Source: Roseivirga sp. 4D4 (GTDB taxonomy: Bacteria; Bacteroidota; Bacteroidia; Cytophagales; Cyclobacteriaceae). Taken from it: DNA of 64,000 nt. Position numbers and translations under genes: made by a program. Position 1 is the stretch's first letter. Each line of letters begins with the position of its first letter. Where the stretch lies: assembly GCF_001747095.1 (NCBI RefSeq), contig NZ_MDGP01000001.1, positions 603,001-667,000 of the forward strand. The letters are read 5' to 3'. The notes below the pieces were generated by a model. It worked only from the letters and a program-made list of their open reading frames with translations, ran no database searches and was not told the origin of the DNA. This document shows, one piece after another, positions 55,093 to 64,000 of this stretch.

Positions 55093-56325
55093 ATGAGGGT
55101 CAACGGTCAACGTCTATTAGAAAATATAGCCCGTTATGCTCAGATCGGCAAAATGGGCAAAATAGGTGTTGAACGAATCGCCTTGTCTGAGGAAGACAAA
55201 CAAGCTAGGGATTTACTGAAAGATCAAATGCTTGGTCTGGGACTGGAGGTTCATATTGATCAGCTAGGCAATATGATTGGTCTTAGGGAAGGAAAGCAGA
55301 ATCTAAAACCGGTAGCCTTCGGCTCACATTTGGATACTGTCTATGCCGGAGGCCGATATGATGGTGCATTGGGAGTGTTGGCAGGACTAGAGTTCATCCA
55401 TACGATAAATGATGCAGGTATCGAAACCGAGCGCCCTCTGGCTTTGGTCAACTTCACCAACGAGGAAGGTGTGCGATTCGCACCTGATATGATGGGTAGT
55501 CATGTTTATAGTGGTCAGGCCGATCTGAATGATATTCTTTCCTCCCAAGCCTATGATAATCCGAATGAGACAATTGGTTCTCGCCTTAAGGCTATTGGTT
55601 ATGATGGTGATATGGAGCCTGGAGCCATGGCTTTCGACAGTTTCATAGAACTTCATATTGAGCAGGGCCCGGTTTTAGAAAAAGAAGAGATCGCTATAGG
55701 TGTAGTCGAAATGGTGCAGGGAATCCATTGGACACGTTATACCATCAAAGGCGAAGCGAATCATGCGGGGACTACACCCAATCAGTATCGCAAAGATGCG
55801 GGCTATGCCAGCGCTGAAATCATCAAGTTTATTGGGGACTATTCCAGAAAAGAAGAAAATCCGGTGCTCACGACCGTAGGTGCCATAAACTATGTGCCTA
55901 ACACGATTAATATCATTCCACGCGAAGCGGTGTTCACATTGGATCTGCGTAGTACACAGGCGGAGGCATTGGAAAAGGCACAAATTGAGATTGATAGGTT
56001 TATCGATCGGGTAGTTGAGGATTTGGATTTAGAGGTACATAGAGAAAGCATGGTGCGATTCAGGCCAGTACACTTTCCGGGTGAAATGATAAACTTGGTG
56101 GAAGGTGCTGCTAACAAGCTTGGCTTGTCGCTCAAGAGAATGCCAAGTGGTGCTGGCCATGATGCGCAGATGATGAATCATTGCTGTCCATCAACTATGA
56201 TATTTATTCCCAGTGTTCGAGGGATAAGCCATAATATCGAAGAGTTTTCAAAAGATATCGATGTTGTCAATGGAGCGAATGTGCTATTAAATACGGTACT
56301 CGACCGATCAGGAGCCGTTTCTTAA
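55093..56325 (+). CDS. M20-family Zn-dependent amidohydrolase
   Basis: 410 residues. Metal-binding motifs are GSHLDTVYAGGRYDGALG (His and Asp), NFTNEEGVRF (Glu pair), IELHIEQGPVLE (His) and SGAGHDAQMM (His). The pattern is that of the allantoate amidohydrolase / N-carbamoyl-L-amino acid hydrolase / ureidoglycolate branch, and substrate cannot be separated by sequence alone. It starts 1 base after metG, so both may share a transcript. Confidence 0.88.
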   Translation: MRVNGQRLLENIARYAQIGKMGKIGVERIALSEEDKQARDLLKDQMLGLGLEVHIDQLGNMIGLREGKQNLKPVAFGSHLDTVYAGGRYDGALGVLAGLEFIHTINDAGIETERPLALVNFTNEEGVRFAPDMMGSHVYSGQADLNDILSSQAYDNPNETIGSRLKAIGYDGDMEPGAMAFDSFIELHIEQGPVLEKEEIAIGVVEMVQGIHWTRYTIKGEANHAGTTPNQYRKDAGYASAEIIKFIGDYSRKEENPVLTTVGAINYVPNTINIIPREAVFTLDLRSTQAEALEKAQIEIDRFIDRVVEDLDLEVHRESMVRFRPVHFPGEMINLVEGAANKLGLSLKRMPSGAGHDAQMMNHCCPSTMIFIPSVRGISHNIEEFSKDIDVVNGANVLLNTVLDRSGAVS

Positions 56326-56388
56326 AGCAGGTCGTCAAACATTTTTTCAGTTTCTGGGTTCAATTGACATTAGCTATTTTTTTTAGTC

Positions 56389-56940
56389 ATGCCGATTTTT
56401 AAAACTAAGATCAAGACAGAAGCCTTTGCGGCAGTCACCGCCATCATTGTTAGTGCATGTGCACTGGGAGTTTCCTTTTACGAAGTAAGGATTATGCGAG
56501 CACAACAAAAGAGCATGGTTTGGCCACATGTGCTCATGGGTCAGCAATATGATGGTGATGGGTTTGCTCTTGAGGCCTACAATAAGGGAGTTGGACCAGC
56601 GATGGTGGAGTCTCTAAAGCTTTGGGTGGATAATAAGCCGATGAACTCGCTGAATCAGGTTTTGGATACAATTCTAGGAGAAGGACATGGAATTGATTGG
56701 AATAACTACTCCATTCATAATGTCAATGGCAATGTGCTTGAATCAGGTTATGAATTACCTATGGTCAGGTTCTCATGGAATGATCAAACTAGGAAACTTC
56801 AAAAGAGACTGGGACGAATAAGGATCGAAATGATTTATAAGTCTATCTACGATGATTGTTGGAAAGTGACCTTTGGTACTAATCCAGAGCCTTGCGATTG
56901 CCCTGCTGAAAAAATCGCATCTGAACAGTTCAGCTTTTAA
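56389..56940 (+). CDS. Single-pass membrane protein, unknown
   Basis: 183 residues. One N-terminal membrane helix (about residues 12-32, FAAVTAIIVSACALGVSFYE) is followed by a strand-rich domain (VWPHVLMGQQYDGDGFALEA, NKGVGPAMVESLKLWVDNK). Several Cys lie near the end (CWKV, CDCPAE). A similar plan occurs in many uncharacterised proteins. Function unknown. The 63-base gap before it has no gene. Confidence 0.7.
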   Translation: MPIFKTKIKTEAFAAVTAIIVSACALGVSFYEVRIMRAQQKSMVWPHVLMGQQYDGDGFALEAYNKGVGPAMVESLKLWVDNKPMNSLNQVLDTILGEGHGIDWNNYSIHNVNGNVLESGYELPMVRFSWNDQTRKLQKRLGRIRIEMIYKSIYDDCWKVTFGTNPEPCDCPAEKIASEQFSF

Positions 56941-57245
56941 TTACCCTTCTTAATGAATTTTTCCGTTTTCTCTGATGCGATTACGTCTATATCGCGCTTA
57001 CTGTGGATTCGTATATTGATAACTGTTTCTGGGCTTAGTTCATCAGTTTTGGTAAAGATGTCATCTACGAGCTGCATTACTTCTTTGTAAGGGCCTTCCA
57101 GTACTGTTTCGAAGGGTGTGACCTGATGCTTGATGCCAGACTGCTGTATCAATTCAATACAGCTATCAATAATAGGGTAGCTTGATGCTGAATCAAGAAT
57201 CGGTACAACTTGTATCCCTAGGTTGATCTGTTTCGCTTTAGTCAT
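56937..57245 (-). CDS. MTH1187/YkoF-type thiamine-binding protein
   Basis: 102 residues. The single ferredoxin-like domain starts [10 protein letters not shown] and continues [20 protein letters not shown], then [19 protein letters not shown], the pattern of the MTH1187/YkoF family. Relatives bind hydroxymethylpyrimidine or thiamine as dimers or tetramers. The ATG region overlaps the pth stop by 8 bases, so they are coupled. No thiamine synthesis genes are in the window. Confidence 0.82.
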   Translation of the reverse strand: MTKAKQINLGIQVVPILDSASSYPIIDSCIELIQQSGIKHQVTPFETVLEGPYKEVMQLVDDIFTKTDELSPETVINIRIHSKRDIDVIASEKTEKFIKKGN

Positions 57246-57798
57246 TGAATTGAGTCATAGTTCTGGATATACCGATGGTACAAAACCCTAAAGTCATGTC
57301 TATGGCTTTGTCCATGGCAAAGGGAAGCTCTTCGAATTCTTGTTTAGTAAAGTTGCTGAGTACATAGTCAACCTGTCGGCCTTTGGGAAAGTCATCACCC
57401 ACGCCAAACTTTAGTCTGGCATAGTTTTGCCCTCCGGTGAGTTCTTCGATGTTTTTGAGCCCATTATGTCCAGCACTGGAGCCTTTGGCTCTCATGCGCA
57501 GTTTTGAAAAAGGTATGGCGATATCATCCACAATAACTAATACATTATCCTTGGGAATCTTCAGTTCCTGCATCCAGTATTTCATGGCCTTGCCACTTAG
57601 GTTCATGTACGTGGTGGGCTTAATGAGGTGGATCGTACGTCCTTTATATTTAAAGTCTGTGTGATAGGCGAGGCGGTCCATTTCAAATTTGACACCCTTT
57701 TGATCAGCAAGTCTATCAAGGGTCAGGAATCCAATGTTGTGACGGGTTAACTCGTACTCTGGTCCGATATTTCCTAAACCGACTATTAAATACTTCAT
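57238..57798 (-). CDS. pth: Peptidyl-tRNA hydrolase
   Basis: 186 residues. [19 protein letters not shown] contains the catalytic His and Asn; [31 protein letters not shown] and [13 protein letters not shown] are the other family blocks. It frees tRNA from drop-off peptidyl-tRNA. It is separated from rplY by a terminator that would reduce read-through, so pth probably has an additional promoter. Confidence 0.97.
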   Translation of the reverse strand: MKYLIVGLGNIGPEYELTRHNIGFLTLDRLADQKGVKFEMDRLAYHTDFKYKGRTIHLIKPTTYMNLSGKAMKYWMQELKIPKDNVLVIVDDIAIPFSKLRMRAKGSSAGHNGLKNIEELTGGQNYARLKFGVGDDFPKGRQVDYVLSNFTKQEFEELPFAMDKAIDMTLGFCTIGISRTMTQFND

Positions 57799-57810
57799 AG
57801 GCTGAAAATA

Positions 57811-57841
57811 AAAAAATCCTGTTCAGTGAAGAACAGGATTT
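57811..57841 (-). terminator. Terminator of the prs-rplY operon
   Basis: 11-base stem AAATCCTGTTC / GAACAGGATTT with a 6-base loop. On the minus strand it is followed by a T-rich run. It lies 24 bases after the rplY stop. Confidence 0.88.
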
Positions 57842-57864
57842 GAAATATTCTAATACTTATCCGC

Positions 57865-58506
57865 TTATTCAGCAGCTGGTGCTTCTTCCCCAGCTTCGGC
57901 TGCTGCAGCTTCAGCTGCTTCTGCCTCTTCAGCTTCAAGCTCTTCCTCACTCTTACCTCTAAGGGCACGTGGAATAGCAACGTTGACAACTGTTACAATT
58001 GGACTAGTTAAGATTTCAAAATTGTCTGTTTCTATAGACCCAACTTTGATGGCCTTACCCATTTTCAATTCTGAGACATCAATTGTGATAGACTCAGGCA
58101 TGTCTTTAGGCAATGCCAATACTTTCAATTTTGGGTTTTTAAGTATCAATGAACCACCATTTGCCACACCCGGTGCATTACCAACTGTTTTGACAGGAAT
58201 GTCCATTTTTACTTTCTTACCTACTGTTAATTCCATCAAGTCAACGTGTAACAATGCTTCACTTACTGGATGCCACTGTGACTCCTGAACGATAGCACGG
58301 TACGTCTTGCCTTCGATGTTGATGTTTACGAAACATGCATTTGGCGTGTATAACACTGGACGGAACTGAATCGCTGGTGCGTAAAACTGCACCAAATCAT
58401 CACCACCATACAATACACCTGGAACATGTCCTTCTGCGCGAAGCTTATTTGCTTCAGCTCTACCGAGATTTGCTCTTTTAAACCCTATAATCTCTACTTC
58501 TCTCAT
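57865..58506 (-). CDS. rplY: 50S ribosomal protein L25/general stress protein Ctc
   Basis: 213 residues, the long Ctc/TL5 form. The N-terminal 5S-rRNA-binding domain starts REVEIIGFKRANLGRAEANK and has HVPGVLYGGDD. The C-terminal beta domain spans about residues 90-190, and an Ala- and Glu-rich tail (EEAEAAEAAAAEAGEEAP) closes the protein. It binds 5S rRNA. Starts 10 bases after prs, the common pairing in bacteria. Confidence 0.96.
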   Translation of the reverse strand: MREVEIIGFKRANLGRAEANKLRAEGHVPGVLYGGDDLVQFYAPAIQFRPVLYTPNACFVNINIEGKTYRAIVQESQWHPVSEALLHVDLMELTVGKKVKMDIPVKTVGNAPGVANGGSLILKNPKLKVLALPKDMPESITIDVSELKMGKAIKVGSIETDNFEILTSPIVTVVNVAIPRALRGKSEEELEAEEAEAAEAAAAEAGEEAPAAE

Positions 58507-58516
58507 GATATATATA

Positions 58517-59455
58517 TTAAATAAATAATTGACTGATTGAACCGTCTGACGTTACGTTTTCGATGGCCTTTGCAAAAAGTTCACCCACAGTAAGGACCCT
58601 AATTTTATCCGATTTGCCCTGCAACGGAATAGAGTCACTCACTACCAATTCGTCTAGAACGGAGTTGTTAATATTTTCATAGGCTTTTCCTGAAAGTACC
58701 GGATGCGTACATACCGCTCTGACAGATTTGGCGCCTTGTTCCATAATGATTTTAGCAGCTTTGCAAAGTGTTCCGCCCGTGTCGACCAAATCGTCAACAA
58801 GCACAACGTTTTTGCCTTCTACACTACCAATGATTCGCATTTCAGCAACTTCATTTGCCTTTTTTCTGTGCTTGTCGATAACAACCATCTCAGCATTAAA
58901 GTGCTGTGCAAATGACCTTGTTCTCTTTACACCTCCAACATCAGGAGAGGCAAAGAGTAAATTATCAAGGTTAAGACTTCTCAAATAAGGAACGAAAATG
59001 GCAGAACCATTTAAGTGATCCACTGGGATATCAAAAAAGCCTTGAATTTGACCTGCGTGCAGGTCTAATGTCATGATTCTATCGGCACCGGCAGCAGTTA
59101 AGATATTGGCAACCATTTTAGCACCAATGGCTATCCGTGGTTTGTCTTTTCTATCCTGACGTGCATAACCGAAGTAAGGGATTACTGCGATCGCTTTGTA
59201 GGCGCTTGCACGTTTGGCAGCATCAATCATTAGGCATAGCTCGATCAAATTGTCGCTTGGTGCCATTGTAGATTGAATCAAAAAAACATTTGCCCCTCTC
59301 ACAGACTCGTTAAAATACGGAGCCATTTCGCCATCACTGAATTTTTGTAACTCAATGGCACCCAGACCTTGACCATAGAATTCACCTATTTTCTTACCGA
59401 GATCGAAAGATCCGTTTCCAGCAAATAATTTGTTCACGTGGGCTTTGTTTTTCAC
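58517..59455 (-). CDS. prs: Ribose-phosphate pyrophosphokinase
   Basis: 312 residues from a GTG at 59455. PRPP-synthase class I motifs: NKLFAGNGSFDLGKKI, the ATP loop YFGYARQDRKDKPR, DLHAGQIQGFF and the PRPP-binding VVLVDDLVDTGGTLCKAA. It makes PRPP for nucleotide, His and Trp synthesis, and so serves PyrF-linked pyrimidine synthesis here. A TAnnTTTG promoter lies 19 bases upstream. Confidence 0.97.
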   Translation of the reverse strand: MKNKAHVNKLFAGNGSFDLGKKIGEFYGQGLGAIELQKFSDGEMAPYFNESVRGANVFLIQSTMAPSDNLIELCLMIDAAKRASAYKAIAVIPYFGYARQDRKDKPRIAIGAKMVANILTAAGADRIMTLDLHAGQIQGFFDIPVDHLNGSAIFVPYLRSLNLDNLLFASPDVGGVKRTRSFAQHFNAEMVVIDKHRKKANEVAEMRIIGSVEGKNVVLVDDLVDTGGTLCKAAKIIMEQGAKSVRAVCTHPVLSGKAYENINNSVLDELVVSDSIPLQGKSDKIRVLTVGELFAKAIENVTSDGSISQLFI

Positions 59456-59474
59456 AGTGCTTAAAATCGAGCTG

Positions 59475-59482
59475 CAAAGGTA
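59475..59482 (-). promoter_or_regulatory. -7 promoter element (TACCTTTG) of prs-rplY
   Basis: Exact TAnnTTTG on the minus strand, 19 bases before the prs GTG. An AT-rich stretch lies further upstream. Confidence 0.65.
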
Positions 59483-59492
59483 GAAATTTATA

Positions 59493-60494
59493 TTATAAAT
59501 ACCAGTAGTCTCTCCCTATGTTTAATTGAAAATCAGACAGGTATGATTCAAGGGGTAGTCGCTGATTTTCAGAGGGATATATGGATAATAGTAATTTGGG
59601 GTTCGTAATTTTTTCAATGTCTTTGAAGTAAAGTATTCGGTGGCCAAGGATACGTTTAGGTTCGACATTGTTTTCAAGCCCCATCCAGGTGAAGCCTACA
59701 TGCATCTCATCGAGCAACTGTGCCGTAAGTTTTCCTTTGACATCAGTCCCCCATAAAACCAGTGGATGATCACCCAAATCGTTTTCAACGAAGTGCCTGA
59801 TTTTTAATTTAAAGAAGTATTGCTGATTATAGTGATCTGAATTACGGGACGTTCGGTGAGGATGCTCCCGCCAGTGAAGTGTCACTGTCTCTAAGCCACG
59901 GACTGTGAAGCCATGTCTGTACCAATTCAATACCAAGTCATAATCTTCAGGATATGTCATGGAGGCAAAAGCATCCATGTCAATCAATTCTTCGCGTCTC
60001 AGCATCCAATTTGGTGAGGCAATGACGCACTCTCTATAAATCCAATTCCAATGGTCTTGCTGATCTATGCGATCGTTAAGCCAGACCTCATACACCTGAT
60101 AGCCTTTGGAGATAGGTTGTGAACCGAAATACTCTACTTTGCCTGTAACGATCGTCTTAGGAGGGGTGTTGTCAAGGGCACTGACCATTTCTTGGAGTCG
60201 CCCTTCAGGCATCATATCATCTCCGTCAAATCTTGTTACATACTCACCATGGGCTTTATCTAAAGCGAGTCTTAATGCTGGAATAATGCCTGTTCCTTGA
60301 TTTGGGTATATATGGATTCTTGAATCCTCTCTTTGGAAGCTCGCCAGAACCTTGTCCGTTTGGTCGGTTGAATGATCATCGACAACGAGTAATTCCCAAT
60401 CAGTGAAAGACTGCCCCTGAATGGATTGAATACAGTCATGAATGTAGGGTACTACATTTTTAACTGGCATAATAATGCTGACTTTCGCCCGCAT
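59493..60494 (-). CDS. Two-domain family 2 glycosyltransferase, paralog
   Basis: 333 residues. The GT-A domain begins KVSIIMPVKNVVPYIHDCIQ and has DDHSTDQTDKVL, RFDGDDMMP and TYPEDYDLVLNW. The C-terminal domain starts PLVLWGTDVKGKLTAQLL and ends GRDYWYL, in step with LVLWGTGRNGKD and RDYWFFA in the protein at 28777. Shared IYRECVI and HWREH-type motifs confirm common descent. Coupled by TAATG to the M1 peptidase upstream. Substrates unknown. Confidence 0.86.
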   Translation of the reverse strand: MRAKVSIIMPVKNVVPYIHDCIQSIQGQSFTDWELLVVDDHSTDQTDKVLASFQREDSRIHIYPNQGTGIIPALRLALDKAHGEYVTRFDGDDMMPEGRLQEMVSALDNTPPKTIVTGKVEYFGSQPISKGYQVYEVWLNDRIDQQDHWNWIYRECVIASPNWMLRREELIDMDAFASMTYPEDYDLVLNWYRHGFTVRGLETVTLHWREHPHRTSRNSDHYNQQYFFKLKIRHFVENDLGDHPLVLWGTDVKGKLTAQLLDEMHVGFTWMGLENNVEPKRILGHRILYFKDIEKITNPKLLLSIYPSENQRLPLESYLSDFQLNIGRDYWYL

Positions 60495-62116
60495 TATCTG
60501 CTTTTCATTGTGCCAATGTAATAATTGGGATCAACTTCAAGGCTTTCTCCAGCGATAGCTTGCCGTTTCCATCGACTGGCAGGAGAGAGACGAGTGCTTT
60601 GACCATTTACGGTGATGTCGATCGGCATATCGAAAGAATCGATCACATTCACCCATCGGTAATTGAGGTTGCCATCTTTGAAATAATATTCGAAGACAGG
60701 AAGTCTCGGGTCTCTTAAATATTGATCAAAGAAGTGATCTAATTCCATGTCTAATGTCTTTGAGATATACGCTTCAAAGTCTGCTGACCATACGGTTTTA
60801 TGATAGAACTCTTTGCCTAAAGATCTAAGCAATTTTCTCCATTGCTCGTCATCATTTACTATGGTTCTGAGGGTGTTCAGTACATTGCCACCTTTGTAGT
60901 ATACATCTATGGGATAATCACCATAATTGACGCCATATGGTCCGATCATGGGCTTTTTATTGCCAATTTCCGTTCGGGTGCCTCTGACATATTCTTGGCC
61001 AGCTTCTTTACCAAAATGGTAGTCTAGAAACAGGCTTTCCGAATAATTGGTAAAGCTCTCATGGATCCACATGTCCGCGTGATCCTTATGGGTGATATTA
61101 TTGGCAAACCACTCGTGTCCGGATTCGTGAACAATAATAAAATCGAATTTCATACCCCAACCTGTGGTACTTAAGTCACGGCCCAGATAGCCGTTTTGAA
61201 AGCCGTTGCCATAGGTGATGGAACTCTGGTGCTCCATGCCCAAATAGGGTGCTTGCACAAGTTGATAACCGTCCTCATAGAAAGGGTACGGGCCAAACCA
61301 ATGCTCGAAGGCGGCTAACATTCTGGGAACTTCTTGGTAGGTTTTGCGTGCCTTTTTTCTGTCCACCTTTAAGGCCCAATAGGTGATATCAAGTTTCCCT
61401 TTTTCTCCCTTGTACTTTTCTTTCCAACTGACATAATCCCCTATGTTCAGGTTGACGCCATAGTTATTAATTGGGTTTTTGACAGCCCAGTGGTAAGTTT
61501 TGGTTTTTTTCTCTTTGTTGTGATCAGTACCAATCAAACGACCATTAGAAACGTTGGTGAGGTGTTCCGGGACTTCTACACTGATGTCCATACTGTCTAC
61601 TTCATCATACATATGGTCCTTATTGGGCCACCAAACGGAAGCGCCAAGTCCTTGACAGGAAGTAGCAATAAAATCTGTGCCATTGGCATCTTTCTTCCAG
61701 CTGAAACCACCATCCCATGGAGCACGAAGCGCCTCTTTGGGCTTGCCTTGATAATGGACTACAATCTCATTGATGTCACCTGACATTTGCTTGTTCCACA
61801 GCTTCACGAAATGTGCATTGCCATCCGAACGAAAGTCTAGTTCTCGACCATTCTGAGTGATTTTAGTGATTCTAAGTGGCTTTTGCAGATCTATCTGCAT
61901 CTCGTCACTTCCAACTATGACTTTGTATTGAATGGTATTGGTGCCACGAATGGCTTTTTGTTCTGGTAGTACTTCAATATCCAAGTGGTAATAGGTGAGA
62001 TCCCACCATGCTCTTTCAGGAGTAATGCTTCCTCGCAATGAATCTTGTCGGGTGAAGTTTTGGGCGAAAGCATTTAGAGAAGTAAACAGTAACGTAAAAA
62101 CCAGGAATCGTTTCAT
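60494..62116 (-). CDS. M1-family metallopeptidase, exported
   Basis: 540 residues from the ATG at 62116, which starts a signal peptide (MKRFLVFTLLFTSLNAFAQ). The zinc site is VHESGHEWFANN (HExxH) with the third ligand Glu in WIHESFTNYSE. The GxMEN-type loop reads LGMEHQSS, usual for Bacteroidota. An N-terminal saddle domain precedes the catalytic one. Likely an aminopeptidase in the periplasm. First gene of a pair with the glycosyltransferase. Confidence 0.93.
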   Translation of the reverse strand: MKRFLVFTLLFTSLNAFAQNFTRQDSLRGSITPERAWWDLTYYHLDIEVLPEQKAIRGTNTIQYKVIVGSDEMQIDLQKPLRITKITQNGRELDFRSDGNAHFVKLWNKQMSGDINEIVVHYQGKPKEALRAPWDGGFSWKKDANGTDFIATSCQGLGASVWWPNKDHMYDEVDSMDISVEVPEHLTNVSNGRLIGTDHNKEKKTKTYHWAVKNPINNYGVNLNIGDYVSWKEKYKGEKGKLDITYWALKVDRKKARKTYQEVPRMLAAFEHWFGPYPFYEDGYQLVQAPYLGMEHQSSITYGNGFQNGYLGRDLSTTGWGMKFDFIIVHESGHEWFANNITHKDHADMWIHESFTNYSESLFLDYHFGKEAGQEYVRGTRTEIGNKKPMIGPYGVNYGDYPIDVYYKGGNVLNTLRTIVNDDEQWRKLLRSLGKEFYHKTVWSADFEAYISKTLDMELDHFFDQYLRDPRLPVFEYYFKDGNLNYRWVNVIDSFDMPIDITVNGQSTRLSPASRWKRQAIAGESLEVDPNYYIGTMKSR

Positions 62117-62249
62117 TCGAAAATTTTTATCCAAGATAGGGAATTAGGCGGTTTGAAGAGCTAGTGCTAGCCTTAGTTCCTCCAATGGTAAGTTCCGTAT
62201 TCCAACCTGTCTGGGAGTGGTCGTGTCAAATGAATAAACCAAAAGACCT

Positions 62250-62909
62250 ATGAAGACTCAAAAACTTATCCTGATTTCGCTTTTTTCATTTCTCACTTTT
62301 CAACTTTCTGCTCAGATTTCTATGGGCCTTAAAGGAGGGTATACGCGCGCCTGGGAGAAATATGATGTAGATGTACCAGAAGATGCTCGCATTCATGTTA
62401 AAGGATTCAATATTGCTGGAATGGTCTACCTCAAAGTGAATGATCACCTGAGCCTTGGCATTGAACCGGGTTATGTTGAGCGTGGTGCCGCCTGTATACC
62501 TGGTTGGAATGTAATTGACCCCGGTTTTAGAGGTGATACTGAACTGTTTTTGAAGTATGCTGAACTACCAATTATGGCGCAAGGTCAGTTGCCTTTGCTC
62601 AACGGAAAACTAGAGATCTTTGGTAAAGTAGGATATGGTATGGCTTATCTGACAACTGCATTTGAAAAGATCACGGATTTGGATGGTATTGTTGCCCCAA
62701 CGCGCTCTAAATTGGATTTGAGTAATGATGATCGATTGAACCGGTTCGACCATGGGATGCATGGTACTATAGGACTAAGCAAGACTTTTGGTAAGGGGCG
62801 GGTTTTTATAGAAACCGCCTTTTACAGCAGTGTAAGAGATGCGGATAGGAACAACTTTTCCAGGAATCGAAACCTGAACTTTAATCTGGGTTATCTTCTT
62901 GATTTGTAA
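62250..62909 (+). CDS. Outer-membrane beta-barrel protein
   Basis: 219 residues with a signal peptide (MKTQKLILISLFSFLTFQLS ending AQ). Alternating strands such as ISMGLKGGYTRAW, SLGIEPGYVERG, KLEIFGKVGYGMAYL, GRVFIETAFYSS and the C-terminal NLGYLLDL are typical of the 8-10-stranded PorT/OMP_b-brl family. Probably structural in the outer membrane, with no specific role known. A terminator follows. Confidence 0.83.
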   Translation: MKTQKLILISLFSFLTFQLSAQISMGLKGGYTRAWEKYDVDVPEDARIHVKGFNIAGMVYLKVNDHLSLGIEPGYVERGAACIPGWNVIDPGFRGDTELFLKYAELPIMAQGQLPLLNGKLEIFGKVGYGMAYLTTAFEKITDLDGIVAPTRSKLDLSNDDRLNRFDHGMHGTIGLSKTFGKGRVFIETAFYSSVRDADRNNFSRNRNLNFNLGYLLDL

Positions 62910-62999
62910 GTTTAAATAGGCCGAGTCTTTGTTGGTGTTATGGTCATCAGAGTGGTAAAAGTTCCTTCGTTTTACTCAGTATGGAAAGGGATGGCATAT

Positions 63000-63031
63000 A
63001 AAAGAGCTCCACATCACTGTGGAGCTCTTTT
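63000..63031. terminator. Bidirectional terminator
   Basis: 14-base perfect stem AAAAGAGCTCCACA / TGTGGAGCTCTTTT with a 4-base loop TCAC. It lies between the barrel-protein stop (62909) and the convergent GH16-like stop (63050) and fits both transcripts. Confidence 0.9.
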
Positions 63032-63049
63032 CATTAAATGTATTGCCGG

Positions 63050-63913
63050 TTATGGCATTTCTAAATGTGAAATCTCACAGAAAACCGGTTTAGCAGTTGA
63101 AGGTCCTCCATAAGGCCAAAGGTTCATATGAAGTTTCATGCCTGAACTCTTTGATGGCACGTAGCTATTCACAGATGTTGGTGTGGTATGAGATATGGTA
63201 TCAACACTGGTGAAAGGGAATTTCGAAGAGTCAAAAGCCCCATAGGCTAAATAGAATTCTATTGGAGTGCCCCCAGCAGTCCACTTGACTAAAACGGTCA
63301 CTTCACCAGATGAAGGAATTTTAGTGACGTCAATGGCTATGCGCTTCAAGATATTCCAATCTGGCTTATCTTTCGTGGCTGCATCCCAGGGCTGAAGTGT
63401 AAATTGGCCATTGTTCTTGATAGGCCCGCCAGGTTGGTTGGCGATCCATCCTGAACCATCATTGGGTTGGCCTTGGTAGCCTAATTCAAGAAAGTCGATT
63501 TCTGAATGAGCATTGCTACCTCCACCAGTACCTTTGTCATAAAGGAAAATACCAAAAGTAGTGGTCATGTTGAGCTGAGGAGGGGAAGGGTTGCTAAGCG
63601 CAAATTGATCCCAAGCCAAATTGCCATTGCCGTCTGTGATCTTAAATGTGCAGCAATAGGTACCATAGTTGACAGTGTTCTGAAATACGGCTTCTGAGGC
63701 AGCCCAAATTTCTTCTTGTTGCCCATTATTGTTCCAGTATTGGCCAGAGTTCTGTTGAAGACTCAGTTCTAAATTGCCATTACTAAGTACCTGTACATTA
63801 CTCGCCATCCACATGCTGCCTCCATTTACTTTGAGGCCTGGATTACTGTAAGTTGGCGGTGGTGCGTGAGAGTCTGTTTGGATAGTAAAACTACCCCACT
63901 TTAGTGTTGTCAT
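63050..63913 (-). CDS. GH16-like concanavalin-fold protein without signal peptide
   Basis: 287 residues. The centre has SEIDFLELGYQG, matching the GH16 catalytic motif ExDxxE with two Glu and an Asp. Beta-sandwich strands lie around it, including GTYCCTFKITDG, MTTTFGIFLYDKG and LHMNLWPYGG. It starts MTTLKWGSFTIQTDSH with no hydrophobic signal, and an in-frame stop about 35 bases upstream leaves no room for one. If exported, it needs another route, or it acts inside the cell. The last 87 bases of the window, upstream of it, show no gene. Confidence 0.65.
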   Translation of the reverse strand: MTTLKWGSFTIQTDSHAPPPTYSNPGLKVNGGSMWMASNVQVLSNGNLELSLQQNSGQYWNNNGQQEEIWAASEAVFQNTVNYGTYCCTFKITDGNGNLAWDQFALSNPSPPQLNMTTTFGIFLYDKGTGGGSNAHSEIDFLELGYQGQPNDGSGWIANQPGGPIKNNGQFTLQPWDAATKDKPDWNILKRIAIDVTKIPSSGEVTVLVKWTAGGTPIEFYLAYGAFDSSKFPFTSVDTISHTTPTSVNSYVPSKSSGMKLHMNLWPYGGPSTAKPVFCEISHLEMP

Positions 63914-64000
63914 TGTGTGGTTATTTATGTTAAGTATTAAACACCATCAATTACTATAGATTATATCTAGTAAGCAACAGCTTAACCGAAATTGATGAGC

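Noticed and set aside
57795..57989. Minus-strand frame of 64 codons overlapping rplY
   Set aside because: Shadow of the Ala- and Glu-rich rplY tail that runs through the terminator.

Overview
The window looks like chromosomal DNA of a marine-type Bacteroidota, most likely a Cytophagales member related to Roseivirga or Fulvivirga. This is inferred, not searched. Support comes from promoters of the Bacteroidota form TAnnTTTG, the near absence of Shine-Dalgarno sequences, moderate-to-low G+C, and lineage-typical families: DUF2851, a PadR regulator followed by long FtsX permeases with an N-terminal prefix domain, VF530, bVLRF1 and a CarboxypepD_reg-like protein. I saw no rRNA, tRNA, CRISPR array, insertion sequence or prophage.

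Layout. 1-640: a truncated secreted protein, a heptamer tandem repeat and a terminator. 650-1770: the S6-S18-L9 ribosomal operon. 1.8-5.3 kb: a histidine kinase and response regulator, then phased repeats and a promoter before a secreted double jelly-roll protein. 5.3-16.3 kb: housekeeping and salvage genes (cytidine deaminase, saccharopine dehydrogenase family, SGNH lipoprotein, PBP1A, bVLRF1, polyphosphate glucokinase, trmN6-rnhA-marC, aroQ). 16.3-26.3 kb: xerD, pyrD, ftsK-lolA-pyrF-DUF2851, a sugar acetyltransferase, trhO and a nucleoside phosphorylase. 26.3-30.8 kb: a TPR protein, a 38-residue peptide, an M28 peptidase, and an epimerase-glycosyltransferase pair.

30.8-43.6 kb is the accessory core. 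An ECF sigma factor is coupled to a membrane protein with a triplicated unknown domain. Next come a membrane nucleotide cyclase, an apparently autoregulated PadR regulator with two tandem FtsX permeases, and two serine-hydrolase-fold proteins that have both lost the catalytic residues. 43.6-49.3 kb: AlkA, GNAT, ABC-F, RlmF and VF530. 49.3-52.9 kb: a probable inorganic-carbon locus (LysR, SbtA-type bicarbonate transporter, tandem universal stress protein, beta carbonic anhydrase). 53-59.5 kb: metG, an M20 amidohydrolase, a thiamine-binding-type protein, pth, rplY and prs. 59.5-64 kb: a second glycosyltransferase with the same two-domain layout as the first, an M1 peptidase, an outer-membrane barrel and a GH16-like protein without a signal peptide.

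The strongest candidates for undescribed biology are the sigma factor with its triple-repeat partner, the paired inactive serine-hydrolase proteins with a 22-base palindrome upstream, the PadR operator wrapped around its own promoter, the response-regulator-like phased sites, and the SbtA locus in a non-photosynthetic lineage.
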